DNA of 64,000 nt from Lumnitzera littorea (taxonomy: Eukaryota > Streptophyta > Magnoliopsida > Myrtales > Combretaceae), in assembly GCA_024138015.1 (NCBI GenBank), contig JAMXBB010000007.1, forward strand, positions 92,753,318 through 92,817,317, written 5' to 3'. The position numbers and the translations under genes were made by a program. The notes below the pieces were generated by a model. That model worked only from the letters and a program-made list of their open reading frames with translations. It searched no databases and was not told the origin of the DNA. Below are positions 47,612-59,800 of the stretch, piece by piece; within the stretch, counting starts at the first letter, position 1, and every line of letters starts with the position of its first letter.

Positions 47612-48060
47612 CTAAACTGTGTAAGTGTTGTAGAAGCCATCATGGATCACTCTTCGGTCATATTCCAAAGGTAAGCCTAATATGAGATAAGTATCATTCA
47701 TTAGCACTACGTCAAAGTCCATATCATCCTCATACTGTCCTGCTCTAAAGGATATCTGAGCTCTTTTGTGTTCGTGGATCATTCTCTTGTCATTGAACAT
47801 TTTTAGTCCATAAGGTTAGGGATAAGGGAAGGTCTGCAATTTCATTCTTTTAACTAACTCGATAGAAGTGATGTTGGTGTAGCTTCCGCCATCTATGACT
47901 AGGGAACATGTCTTCCCATTTACTAAACATTGGATCTAGAAGAGATTCTCTCTTCAACTAAGGTCTTCTTTTAGGTTGGCTCGATTGCTCATCATGGCTA
48001 AGAGCTCACTTATCTCTAGATAGATATTTATTTCTTTTGCACTTTTCGAGCTCTTATCAC
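47612..48060 (-). pseudogene. Protease of element 3
   Basis: The active-site region (about 47865-47910) reads SLVIDGGSYTNIT, the DGGS form of the retropepsin motif. The open frame 47612-47800 carries DFDVVLMNDTYLILGLPLEYDRR, the flap and C-terminal wall region (family form LLLGRPWxYDR). Stops lie before and after. It is downstream of the zinc knuckle as in elements 1 and 2. After it the internal region ends in about 160 bases without RT similarity. Confidence 0.75.
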
Positions 48061-48869
48061 TTTGGTTCTCTACTTAAGCATCCAGTCCTTCTCCTTTCAA
48101 GATCATGACCCTCTTTTTTAGATATTGTGAGGCAATGTATCCATATCCTAGGCACTTGAAACACTTGACTTCTCGAGCTTTAGAATCGAGAACTTTCTCC
48201 TTCTTTATCTTCTTTGTATCAACCAGGTCAAGTCGGTTAGACTCTCCTTTCTCAATTTTCTTCTCTAACTTCTTCCCTTTACTCTTCTCGAGCTCAGGGC
48301 TGTCATATTGAGGTCAGTTAGTTGATTGTCAATATCCTCTTCTCCTCTGTCTTTCCACCCTTAATGCCAAATTAGTTGGCTTATCCAATGAATTAAACGG
48401 CTGGAGCTCGACTATGTCAACAATATCATCATGGAGTCCACTTAGAAACCTAGGAATAGTTTGATCCTATGGTTTGGCGATCTCACATCTGGTCATCAAA
48501 GTCTCGTATTCTTGCAAATACTGCTCAATAGTATTCCTACCTTACCTCAGAAGCTGGTGGATTCACCTCGGATCCATCACTTCTATTACTGCTCTATTTG
48601 TCCCATACTTTTCTCTACTGTCATTCTCTTCAACGTTGCTCAATGGCTTATCTAAGAAGTTATCTATCATTATCAAGGTCATTGGAGTTACTTATACTAG
48701 TTGGAACTCAATCTCACCTTTCATCTTAGCCAACATGTCAGTATTCTCTCACTAATCCAATAAGCTTAAAGTACGTAAGATTCTAAATTTGATAATTGAG
48801 ATTATCAACATGTCTCCTCAAACTTGTACGAGGACTATCTCTACTGATGTTCACACTATCTTTTGACAT
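48061..48869 (-). pseudogene. gag of element 3
   Basis: The Met at 48869 gives MSKDSVNISRDSPRTS, similar in style to the MSDxSVQG start of the other two elements. The body is frameshifted. At about 48125-48165 the zinc knuckle reads CFKCLGYGYIASQY, where the His and last Cys have become Tyr. In an active element gag would package RNA and could supply particles to non-autonomous copies. This copy is dead. Confidence 0.65.
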
Positions 48870-49217
48870 AGCTTTTCTGTACAATAAATTTATTGAGGAA
48901 TTTCATCAAATACATAGTACACTCAACTCAAGCTCTATTAAAAAATCACTACAACTTCGAATCTAAAGCTACCCAAATTTGACAAACACCACTATAATCA
49001 CTATGAATGCTATTAGGAATAGAATAAAACCTAAAACAACAGCTGAAATCACTATTATACAACCTACAATTCACTATGAACAACATAAACAACATTACTA
49101 CAACCAAGAATAGCAACTACACTTGAGAATAATTGGTTCCATAGGGATATACAAACTCGCAAATTAAACTTTGAAGAACATTAACATGCATGTCTCCCCA
49201 AAGCTCTAATACTAAGA

Positions 49218-50147
49218 TGATACGCCCTAAGTTTCAAAGGACAATTGGAGCACAATTCGTAGCTAACATAGACTATGAATGGGTATTCGAGTTTAGATTG
49301 ATTTAAGAAAATAATGTATAAACTGGGGTTTAAATGTGAATGTGGATGGACATCACATACCAAACACAAACACAAACAGAGGGTATGGTTGAAAATAAGT
49401 TTTGATGTAACTCACGAAAACCTAAGTCAAGCTCACAGGGTTTCTAATGGGGGTAGATGCAATACACTACCAAGCCAAAAGAAAGTTCACCACAAACTTA
49501 AAGAAGATTAATAAGAACTCCAAAGGGATTAAAGAATAGCAAGGGCACTCAATAATCGGCTTAGAGAAGCTTTAGTCAGCAACTCTTGAGAAGACAAGAA
49601 AGATAAGTGTATTCTTCACTGTTGAATATTCTAAGTTCAACTATTGGTTACAAATAATACTATTTATAGTAAACCCTAAAATTCTAGTGGCAAAACTGTA
49701 AATAATTACAAGGCCTTAAACCCTAAATATTAGACCTACAAACTAAAATAAAGAAAATAATAATATGTACAAAAGTGTACGTTTTTAATAGGAAGGTCAG
49801 CATGCAAGTCATCTGAGCTGTTCTAGAATAGGTCAATTTTGAGTCAGATTAGATTGGCAGTTGTATGTCTAAGCTGGAACTAATGTTATTATGGCCCTAC
49901 TCGATTAACAGTTGCTAAACTCGAGGATTGGTTGGCAAGACATGCTGGGTCACTTGTTAAGCTGTTCTCTTTCCTTAGAGGGCTCCTTGAAGGTTAGTAG
50001 TACCTTTGCCTCTCTCATCCTTGTCGTCTTGATTTCTTCCCATCTGTAGGCCTTTTCTTATCAGCTCAGCCTCAAGGAAAACAAGTTGGTCTTGGCTCAG
50101 GACAAGTTAGCAATAGCATAAAGGGGGTTGAAGGCCTATTCCTATCA
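49218..50147 (-). repeat. 5' LTR of element 3
   Basis: It is 930 bp, paired with 46476-47450. It is followed at once by ATAAA and the resumed CACTA reading frame. Confidence 0.9.
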
Positions 50148-50152
50148 ATAAA

Positions 50153-51655
50153 GATACAACATTCTCTTCTTTACTATCATTTGAAAAAAGTATAATTTTA
50201 TCTATGGAATTTTTATAATTACTATTATTTTTTAACAACACATTTAGAAAAGAGTACTAGAAGGCCAACAACAATGAAAGAAGTACATGCTCGAAGTGAT
50301 GAAGAACGTAAGCCAGTTATTTTAAATTAGTTCGACTAACCTATTGGCTCAAATGATCAAACTTTGAATGAATTTAGTAATTTTTTAGAGACTTTAGCTC
50401 GAAAAGCAAATCTTACATCATTAAATGTCACAAGTTGGTGTAAAATGACAACTAAGGACCAGTTTATGGGATTATGTGTAAGTAAGTTAAATATTCTATG
50501 AAACCTTATGTTCAATTTATTTTATGTACTTACGAATGTAAAAAATGGGTATTAGAGATGATTGGAGGACTTATAAATGCAAATTGAAGAAAAATCATTA
50601 TACAAAGTACAAGATTAATAAAGAGAGACTATAAAATAAACCACAAAATATTTTCGAGGAACAATTTAGATATCTTTTGAACTATTGGAACTTTGGAGAT
50701 GTAAAGGTACAATGTGTCGTTTAATATATTGCATTTAAATGATGTTAATTTTGTACATAATTTAAAAAATATATATAATCTCTTAAATAAACAGAAAATC
50801 GCTACTATGAATAAGGTTAATAGAGAGAAATATAAGGATTTACATACTATGGACCCAAAAACCTTAAGAAGCGTGGGCAATGAATTGGTAAGGAAATTAT
50901 CTTGTATTCTTTTTATTATATAATAATGATATCGCAATATGTATTCTCATAAGTTAAGTACTTTACTATTTATAAATGCAAAAGAAGATAAAGCACTACC
51001 TACTTGTTTGAAGATATATGTATTAAATAAAAAAATAATTAGTTGAAGGGGCACAAAATAAAATTGTAAGTATTCTATACATTTTTTCTCTCTATATTTA
51101 CATTCCTTCTCATTGATATATATTAAAAATATACTTATAAATTCTATCGTGCACTTAATAATGAGTAGGCTCACATGAAAGTGTTATAGTCTTAACAACC
51201 TGATAGAAAAGAGGGAAGTTGTGAGATGGTTATTGTATTTTCTGAAGTGATGGAGAAAGAACATAATGAATGTGTTAAACTTTATGGGAATGGTGTTTAC
51301 TCCATCCAATTTGAAAGGAAAGGGAGTAACTACTAAACCATCTAAAAAAGCTCACCAAGATCTTATAGGGTCTATTACAGTAAAGGTGAAGGCAGAGATG
51401 CAAAAAGAATTGGATATAGAATGGGAATGGAGAATGGAGCAACAAAGAAGCGAAATGATAAGAGATATCTTATTCAAACCTGTGTCACAATTGCAAAGGG
51501 TTAATCCTAATTTAAATATTAATCATAACATTCTTAGTAGCGTAGTTCCACCAACAAGCTCTCTTGTAGACATTTGTAGTGGCCCATCAATTGTTTTTGG
51601 CAATATGCAATCTTCAAATGGCATGCATAACCTTCTAACCTTGGTAATCTTATAA
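50153..51655 (+). pseudogene. CACTA second ORF (En/Spm plant transposase family)
   Basis: The sequence reads RRPTTMKEVHARSDEERKP, then a PIGSNDQTLNEFSNFLETLA motif (residues after a stop), matching the plant En/Spm-type domain where GQPVGxxxxxLSxFLGxLAR is conserved. Later parts include NKQKIATMNKVNREKYKDL (50785-50840), and the open frame 51266-51655 with GKGVTTKPSKKAH, a Gln/Glu/Arg-rich helix (MQKELDIEWEWRMEQQRSE) and a Ser/Pro-rich tail. That is the usual C-terminal coiled-coil layout. In autonomous CACTA elements this protein binds subterminal repeats. It is broken by stops and by gypsy element 3 near its start. Confidence 0.75.
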
Positions 51656-51928
51656 AAATTTATGTTATATAAGACATAAGTTTCTACATGATATATTCAA
51701 GTTTTCATAAATGATGTTAACTATATTTAGAATAGATTTGTGATGAATTTTTATTGTTCTCTATTTTTTTTTTTAAGATGATAATATTGAAGGCAATGAT
51801 GCTTGAGTGCATGTTAAAGTCTATGTGAGACTAGAATATTTAAGATATTATTGAACTCTTTTTATATGAAACATTAGATATTATCGCTGAACTTCTTTAT
51901 TATGCTATTTTTGGAATATTTATCTAAA
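51656..51928 (+). other. CACTA 3' region up to a solo LTR
   Basis: AT-rich non-coding sequence that continues, after the LTR insert, at 54835. No gene. Confidence 0.45.
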
Positions 51929-54829
51929 TGTTACGCCCCGAAGTCGCGAAGTCGCGAAGTCGCTACAGTCCCGCCGTGTAAACCATTCTATGATAGAAAC
52001 TGGCCTCACAGTTTCTACCATAGAGATAATCTACACAAGGTGTCGACGACCACTCGCTTTGAAGTAAACGGTTCGATTAATGATTATACTACAAATATGA
52101 TAATTATCTCAAATTACTATTAAACATAGATAATTATATAAATAAGTCCACAGAGCTTCCCAGGAAGATTTACAAAATCACTACAGTCTACTAATTTACA
52201 GAATAACTAATAGTCTTCAACCTTTAACTACAAGGTCAGTCTAGTTACACATTATGCTAAATAACTTGATCCTCACACCCCTGGCTTCAAAAAGACTAAC
52301 CTCTAGATAATTGTAGGGTGGCATAGTACTTGAAGAGATTACAAATCAGAATCTGCAAAAGGATCTATAAGGGTATGAGCAACTACAGCTCAGTAAGTTG
52401 AATTAGAGACTCATGAATGTATACAAGCACAAACAGGGTTATCAAACAATTATTTTCATGCAATGCAACAATCAAGTGTCATCGCACAACGTAGTCCGGT
52501 CCGTTGTGAAATCAGAGAAATTTCACCCGCTCCGATCCGGGTTGAGGAGTTTCATGTTATGCAGCAGCTCATAACCAAACCCAGGCTTGTGCAATGGAGA
52601 CCTCGCTCCTCCCGCGACTACCTTCGAACCATTGACTTCACCCCCGCCGCGACCTCCTCTCCTGTCACTTAGTTCGACTGAGGATGAAGAAGGGACCATT
52701 TTGCAATCCTACGCTATCCCTTTCGAAGGGGTCGATATTTGGTTGGAGAGTCCTATGATCCCCTAACGGGTTGCAATGCATAACGTTTTCGGTTATTACG
52801 GTCGACTAAGATTAAATTCCAGTTAAGTTTTTCAAACAAGTTCATACCAATTAAATCAATCACAAAATCATTCACAGCACAAATTCCAGCACGAATTCAG
52901 ATACATCAAACACATGCGCAAACTACTTACAATCACAAGCATATACAAGCCTAAGTCTCCGAGCACTATAAAACTAGTACTCTATTACAATAAGCAATAA
53001 CCCAACTTACTTAAATTTGCTTGATCGCTCAATCCTCAAATTGCGGGCTGATTTGTTTCTGGGTGTCCTATAATGCAAAGAGGTCCTTTTAGTACTTATT
53101 TTTATGGATTCTTATTCTAATTTATAATGTAACTCATTTTCCTCATGTATACCTACAACGTATTAATAATTCGTTGTATTCTATTTCGGGGTTCGACTCC
53201 TAAACTAGATTCTAGTTTTAATTCCTAAGTCGTAATTAGGCTCGAATCCCAATGTGACATTAATCACCTTATGCTCCGGTATTCAAATATCCTATTGGGT
53301 CGTAATTTTGGTATTCTAACTATTCGGTACACGCTAACCCTAATTGAGGTATCAGATTTATTCCCGATGTGTAAAAATTTTACATTTTGAGATATTTACT
53401 TAAAATTAAATATTATTTCAGATTTATTATTTTTCTGTTTTCAATTATAATATTAACTAAATAGCTTTATTTTTTTAGATTTATTAATTTACATTTTCAC
53501 ATATTCCTAATTTCTTATATTCTTTACCTAATTTCCCTAATTAATCATACTTAATACCTAAAAGCTAGGATTAGGGTTCAACTGCAGAGATTAACTTCCT
53601 TAATCATCTAATCAAGATCCAAATCAGCAATTAACATCCTAATCACCTAATTAATCATAAATCACCCAATTTTACCATCATTTTAGGGCTAAAAATTAAC
53701 TTAAAATTTTCGAAAATTAATTTAAAAAAAATGGCTTCATAGCACTGTTCTACATCATATGAGATTCTTACAGAAAAATTTTGAGCCCCAAACTACATCC
53801 CTAAGCCTATTTAATTTCCGGTTTAATCATGCTCGGTTTTGAACAATTTGTTAAAAACCCTATATTTCCAGACATAATTAAACTAAATCAATATTTTTCC
53901 CTAAATCTACATACAATAAAACCTCAGAATAACAAGTTTCATAATTTTCTGGGCAAAATAACTAATTTTACAAAATTTTACAAAAATCGGGGTGAATAAT
54001 TGACTAACCGGTTCAAAGTTTTCTGGCCGTCCAAACCCGGTCTAAGGCTGTCGGCCAGTCCAGATGCTGGTCTTAGTGTAGGGTGGTGGTGGTGGTTCGG
54101 TCCCAAGTGGTGGTGGGTAGTGGTTTTAGTTCACCTTGCTAATCTGCACAGTTTTTTTTTTTTATTTTCTGGAATTTCTCTCGATTTTTCTTGTGTTTCG
54201 ATTTTTCTCAAATCACAAACTGTCCAAATGTCTTCTGAGAATTTTTTCCTTATTTATAGACAAATATAGTAATTAATGTGCATTAATTTGATGGGATTTT
54301 GCCCATTTCCTTAATTTTAGGCTTTTATTTTGTCAAATTCTTATTGGTTAATTTTTTTTCTTTTCAGTCCACGACCTGATCTTGTTGCAGTTATCTTCTT
54401 CTGATTTTTTTATAATTATTTTGTATTTTTCTTTAATTATTTACTTAATTTTCGGCCTATTTTAGCAATTACGCGTATTTTTATCTACACGTAAATACAT
54501 GTAGGGTACACGTGAACATTCCTAAATATTATTTTGGTCATTCTAAAATTTTTAGTATACATATAATCTATCTCTACTAATTTATTAGTTATTATATTAC
54601 ACTTTTTGCCTTTTCGGTAATTAGCAGTTATTATGCTTAAAATTTGAAAATTTTATAGTCTCCTATTTTACTACTCTTTTTCTTAAATTTAAGTTTACAG
54701 GGTCATTTTTACTGGTATTTTGCTAAATAGTTTATAATTTGGGTTTGATCGGATCCTTTAGCCGATCGCCCTAAACCTTGAGTTTTAAGCTCAAACCTAT
54801 GGTTACTTGGCTTGGCTTTAGGGTTTACA
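51929..54829 (+). mobile_element. Long solo LTR, 2.9 kb, TSD CTAAA
   Basis: It starts TGTTACGCCCCGAAG and ends GGGTTTACA, with a perfect CTAAA duplication at 51924-51928 and 54830-54834. It is non-coding apart from chance frames, and no internal LTR pair was seen. The start is typical of gypsy LTRs of the Tekay/Retand type. Near the left end the unit CGAAGTCG is repeated three times (51940-51963). A patch at about 52480-52680 is clearly richer in GC than its surroundings. Confidence 0.85.
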
Positions 54830-54834
54830 CTAAA

Positions 54835-55099
54835 CAATTTACATCTTATTAGAACTTAGTTGTTTTGTCTACAATTTGTGTATTTTGAGTATATGGACAC
54901 TTTTGTACTTTTTAGATGGTAATAAAATGCAAACCGATGGTTTGGAAGTGGTCGTTGATGCCACTTTTATGATATTATAATCTATAATGTTTACAAGTTT
55001 TTCAATATGAAGGTTTACAATGTTGTATATAAGTTTGCAAGTGGTTGTTAATGTTATTTTTGTGATATTATCATTTATAATATCTATAGGTTTTCTATT
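54835..55099. other. Non-coding DNA right of the solo LTR
   Basis: AT-rich sequence without coding similarity. It holds two related TGGTYGTTRATG... stretches (about 54947 and 55035), an old local duplication. Confidence 0.4.
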
Positions 55100-55680
55100 A
55101 TCATAATTCAAAATGTAGCACATAAGGTAAAAATGTTGTCTTTAATTATTATACAACCATTACCTTTTATTTTAGAAATTGTTGCTTTTAATATATACCA
55201 AATCGTTACCTTTATTAAAAGAAATGTTTACCTTTTGGATTTACGAATCATTACTTTTTACTTGATTATCTATCACCAAAACTCCGTATGAATTGTTGCC
55301 TTTATAAAAAACTGCTATGTCTTATTCATATCAAACCGCTACTTTAATGCTTGTATTCATTATCAAATATTCTTACATAACCATTGCATTATCTCTCATA
55401 ATTGTTGTTTATTCAAGTGGACAAATGTAGCAAATCATCTCATATTTATAGAAAAATCATTGTAATAAATGTCCACAAACCATCAACTTTTTATTTTGAA
55501 ACTATTACACTCTGAAGAATTTAAACTGTTACTTCAACTAGGCAACGATTACCTTTACTATTACAAAATCTGTTACCTTATATCAAAAGCAGCAATGGTC
55601 AAATGTAACTAATGTAAAACCATTGCCTTATATCAATGCAACATTTTTATAAACATCGGTTACAGTTTGGTGCTATTATT
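55100..55680. repeat. Degenerate GTTACCTT/GTTGCCTT repeats, possible CACTA 3' subterminal region
   Basis: About fifteen short motifs of the form (AA)CCRTTRCCTTTA or its variants (for example near 55153, 55205, 55295, 55550, 55625) are spaced irregularly over 580 bases. A similar but denser set sits at 36900-37050. Such arrays act as transposase binding sites in CACTA ends. The terminal CACTA itself was not found. Confidence 0.45.
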
Positions 55681-55967
55681 GAAAGCATAAAATGATTTAG
55701 TGATAGTTTAATGCATTAATTTTTTGGGTTCTTTTTTGTAAGAAATTAATTAGTTTTAGGAATTTGTTGTAAATTATTAATCATTTTTTAGATTTCATAG
55801 TCTTTTTTTTATTCTTTTCTTAAAGTTTTAGCATATGCATTCTCTTTAAAATAGATCATGAATTTTATGTTTTAGTTAGATGCAATTTAAAATTTTCTTA
55901 GAAATAGTTTTGTTTCTTAAGAAAAAATGAAAGAAGATGATGGTATCGATTTTGTATGGGTAAGTTT

Positions 55968-56275
55968 CAAGGGAAAATTATAATGAAGGAGATTAACGTT
56001 TGTGAATAAGTTCAAATAGGAGATTAGTGTTTTAAAAAGTTCAAATAAGGGATAAATGTTTCATAAAATGGTTCAAACAAGAGATTAACATTTCGAAATG
56101 TTTAAATAAGAGATCAATGTCTTACAAAGTGGTTCAAATAATTTTATGAATTAGCTATTATGAATCCTTTATTTAAATAATTTTGTAAAATGTTGCTCTT
56201 TTATTTGAACATTTTGAAACGTTGATCCCTATGAATTTATTCTCAAATGTTAATCCCCTCTGTTATAATTCTCCT
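55968..56275. mobile_element. Fold-back MITE, TSD TAAGTTT
   Basis: The ends are CAAGGGAAAATTATAA and the reverse complement TAAGGAGAATTATAA. The arms (about 55970-56120 and 56150-56275) pair along most of their length with repeated GGAGATYAACGTTT / TTCAAATA phrases. The flanking direct repeat TAAGTTT lies at 55961-55967 and 56276-56282. It is similar in build to 1312-1682 and non-coding. Confidence 0.7.
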
Positions 56276-58924
56276 TAAGTTTAAATATGATTTCTTGTGT
56301 GATTGTATTTTGTTGATGTTTGCTGCTCTCTCTCTCTCTCTCTCTCTCTCCCCCCCCTTTTGGCCAATAAAAGTTATTTTAAAGTGTAATGATATAGATA
56401 TTTTAATCTTGCATAGAGTTGATTAAGAAATAAAGATTGTAAATTTACATGTGGGGCAATATAATTGGTCGAACATGATGACTAGACTAATGATGATAGA
56501 TGAAAATAATAGAAGTAGTGAAAATGACTATTAAGTTGCAACTGGTGTATAATTCGACAAGTTAAAACTATAGATATAAAATTGCAAAAAATGGTAAGTT
56601 TAGTATGGACAATGACATTATCCCTTACTTTAACTTTTCAATTTTGAATTTTATTTTTCCATTTTTTTGTTTTTTTTTTTTTTTTTTTTTTTAATTTAGA
56701 CAAGTCCAAACCTACCAAATCTTACAAGTTTTGACCCTTAGCTCATTTTTACCCATCAAACTAACGAGACTTTGTACGATTTTAACTCGTGCTCACACAA
56801 CCAATTACAGTTCTAGCCCCACCATTTCAGTTTTGGACCGGGTCTCGATTTGGACTTGGTCCGCACCTACGTCTATCCAATCTACCACTATTTATTTTAG
56901 ATTCATTTTTTTCCTCACCATTCCTACCATTACCAATCTATCAACACTACAGTTTTGCTCACCATATATCTACTTTTACAAATCTCATCAGTTTGAAAAT
57001 TAAGACGATCAAGTTGATATTAGTTTATCAATAGCTTTTGGAATGAGCCTTTTTTTATGAATTTGTTATTTCTTCTTTTTATTTTTAGCCCCTTGTGGGA
57101 ATCGGGATTACACTATCCCTTTTGTCAGATTTGTTGTACTCCTTAATCTAGTGAGTTTTTTTTTTTTTTTTTTTTGCTAAGAGAAAAGTTAGTATCTTTT
57201 GCATGAGGCATTTTGATGTTAGAAGAGATATGTTGTCTATTCAATTGGGCCTTTTTTTTCTCTAGTTCTTCGTTTGTCAATCCTCTTATATTAATAAATT
57301 TACTTGATATATATTTTTTTCTTTTGAGTGCGATTCATCTTATGGAAAATATATATACATCCATATGCATACATTGAGATAACTTTGAGAATGAATACGA
57401 AATTGTAGAAAGTACAATCCCATATGATTGGAATGAGATTGGTAACGGTATAGCATAATTGGGCAAAAAATGGATTTTGATGTGGAATAGAATCGAACCG
57501 TGATTGTAAGGTCAAATTCAATGATTTTCTGGTTTATTTGCATTGACTTTAAAGGAGTTGGGTGAACCTTACATATTTCATGCTAAAAGGATGATCTCTT
57601 CGAATCAAGCGGCCTTGAGCCCTTAAAGAGCAGCCATTCTTACTTGGTTGCATTTTGTCTCAAGAGCTTAGTTCAAACCTTCATTTTGTAACCCCAACAA
57701 AACCTTTTTGTAAACCGATATTATGAACCTCTTTATGATTCCTTAAGTTGTAATGTAGTTAGAAAAAAAAAAAAGATTAGAGACATTTTTTCTATATTAT
57801 TAAAGTTAATGTAGCTTTTAATGTCACACCTTGTTTTTATTCACAATAGCCTTTTATATGCCCTTCCTTTTTAATGCATCTCTTGACACGATAATTAAGT
57901 ATAAGGGTATTACCATAATTTTAATAAATTAACTAATTATTTAGTGCAACTATCCAAAACCCCTTAAATATAAATTTAATTTTTAGAGTTGCCAATGAAG
58001 CAATATGTGTGTAGCTCCCACTTTCTACAAAAATTCATAATTTTCAAATTGCTACATAAAGTTCCTAATTCTTTAACACCATATATTGCTATTTTTGTTT
58101 CTTCTTTGAAGTGGTTTTTGTGTTCTAAATAATATATCAGCCAAACTATAGTTCATCAAATTAAGTAACTATTGGAAAAGGTACGGTTTTCCATTTCTTT
58201 TTCCCTCTCCTTGATGATTCAGATACAAATAGACTTAATTTATATTATACATTGGTAAAATTAGTTTCTATCTTAGGAAAAATATATCTATAATGTGGAA
58301 GCAACAAAATAATGTTTTAGCAATATTTGATGGAGTGTACTTGAAACATTTAGTAAAAAATTAAAAATGTTTACACTATTTTAGGTTGGTAAGGGGTGTT
58401 GTTGTTAATGCATTGTGTTAACTTAACTTATAGTTTCTTATAGAAGATTTTACTTTCAAGTGATTGTAAAGTAGATATCATAACCACATTAAGATGAAAA
58501 TATTTGAAAACATTGGTGTTGAAAGTGGTGATTCTCTTAATATTCATGGATTTTGGCCATAAAAATTCATGAAATAATTCGTGGCTATGAGAAGTGTATT
58601 AAGAGATGGCAAATGATTAAAAGAATGTGTTTACCTTAATTATATCCAAATATTTTTTATAACCAAAATCATATCTATATTATTTATTATTATAATGAAA
58701 GGGCATTTTAAAGCACTTGATTCTTTGCTTTACTTTAAAGTGGTATAAGGTTCCATGAATATTGCATACATGTTGTTCCATTGAGATGAAATAATATGCT
58801 ACATTATATATGGACATTTCGAATATAATATATTATATTCTAAACAATAAGACCACTTGATCAAATTTTAATTATCATTAAGTTTAGATATTGTGAAGTG
58901 ACAAATTGTTGTTTTATTTATCTT
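56276..58924. other. Gene-free intergenic DNA
   Basis: It contains (CT)n followed by a C run at 56325-56357, and poly(T) at 56671-56692 and about 57153-57174. Frames near 56731-57034 and 57300-57543 are open but match nothing I know. No RNA gene was recognised. It ends at MULE-like terminal sequence. Confidence 0.55.
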
Positions 58925-59110
58925 ATTATTGTGGGGATAAAGCATATGGAGGTGCCTAAACTTTTAAATTTGAGCAATTTGGTGCCTAATCTTTGAAAAC
59001 CCACTTTTTAGTGCTTAAAAATTTAAAAGGCTCTTGGATTAGTATATGTTTATAACAGATGTTAGGATAGCTAACGGCTTGACTTTCTTTTTTGCCATGT
59101 GGATACAACC
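58925..59110. repeat. MULE-like terminal inverted repeat (one end)
   Basis: The phrase GGTGCCTAAACTTTT followed by GAGCAATTTGGTGCCTAA and AGTGCTTAAAAATT is of a kind often seen in long plant Mutator-like TIRs. It lies just outside the GRF and transposase pseudogenes, as a TIR should. The partner TIR would be beyond 64000, so it cannot be confirmed. Confidence 0.4.
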
Positions 59111-59360
59111 AAAGTGAGAAAAGGGAAAAAAAATGTTTTTGTAGTCATTCTTTGACTTTGAATTGCATTAAAATTTCGGAAGTCAAACTTTTATTGTTCT
59201 TTTAACCACCCCCAACCCCTCTGTTCCCTTTTAAGAAAATCGTTTGCAAGAGTGTTGAAGCCTTAACCCCCAAAAGCCCAACCCCTCAACGTTAGTCTAT
59301 ATTTTTTCTATTTGTTCTCAACTTTGCAAGTGTAAGTGAAACATGATACTGAAAAGTATA

Positions 59361-59800
59361 ATGGCGATCCAATCAAGCTACAGTAGGCATTGGAGTATGT
59401 GCAATTCATCACCGGCTACATCATGTAGCATCAACAATGCGAACAACAATGTAGCCAACCTGTAGTGTAGATGTCAGATGCCTATTGTATTGCTAACATT
59501 TTGGGCATATGATAATCTAGTTCGGCAATTTTTCAGATGTCCATTGTATAGAGAAGGTAGATGCGGCTATTTTAGATGATAAGAACCCGTGTTCCTTGAT
59601 AAGGTGAAGGTGGCGATAAATCACTTGTTGGAAAATAAGCCAACACAAATGCTCAATTTATATGGTGTACCAGTCTAATTACAGAGGGAAGTTTGCATCG
59701 CTCAATCAGGAAAATGGATGCTACTATTTGGCATTGTTATTTTGGTGATCTAGTCATGTATGTGTTGAAGTGGCAATGAATCAGTGAATCATATTTGGTT
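59361..59800 (+). pseudogene. GRF-type zinc-finger/transmembrane protein, broken
   Basis: ATG at 59361 begins MAIQSSYSRHWSMC. After a TAG, the segment 59466-59579 shows the GRF zinc finger: CRCQMPIVLLTFWAYDN, then QFFRCPLYREGRCGYF. Its four Cys are kept, but the closing Trp codon is TGA. A further hydrophobic stretch, GKWMLLFGIVILVI (59709-59750), fits the single C-terminal membrane span of small plant GRF proteins, which are usually about 120-150 residues. Stops inside and after the finger make it a pseudogene. It lies between the TIR-like repeat and the MULE transposase, tail-to-tail with the latter, so it is probably cargo of the MULE or an associated MULE gene. Confidence 0.65.

Larger units (their letters stand above)
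46476..50147 (-). mobile_element. CRM-like gypsy element 3, gag-protease only, TSD ATAAA
   Basis: It is a 3.67-kb element with LTRs at 49218-50147 (5') and 46476-47450 (3') and a perfect ATAAA duplication at 46471-46475 and 50148-50152. LTR ends are TGATAGGAAT...CGTATCA in element orientation, matching elements 1 and 2. The primer site (about 49199-49217, minus strand) reads TAGTATTAGAGCTTTGG, two changes from an initiator Met tRNA match. The internal region is only about 1.77 kb and codes for gag and protease. RT, RNase H and integrase are absent, so it must have moved with enzymes from relatives, or lost pol later. Confidence 0.9.

Noticed and set aside
54000..54269. Open frame with a tryptophan-rich stretch inside the 2.9-kb solo LTR
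   Set aside because: The Trp run comes from a GGTGGTGGT repeat, and there is no family resemblance.
56731..57034. Two overlapping plus-strand frames of 80-90 residues
   Set aside because: Low-complexity Ser/Thr/Phe-rich translation with no conserved motif and no splice context.
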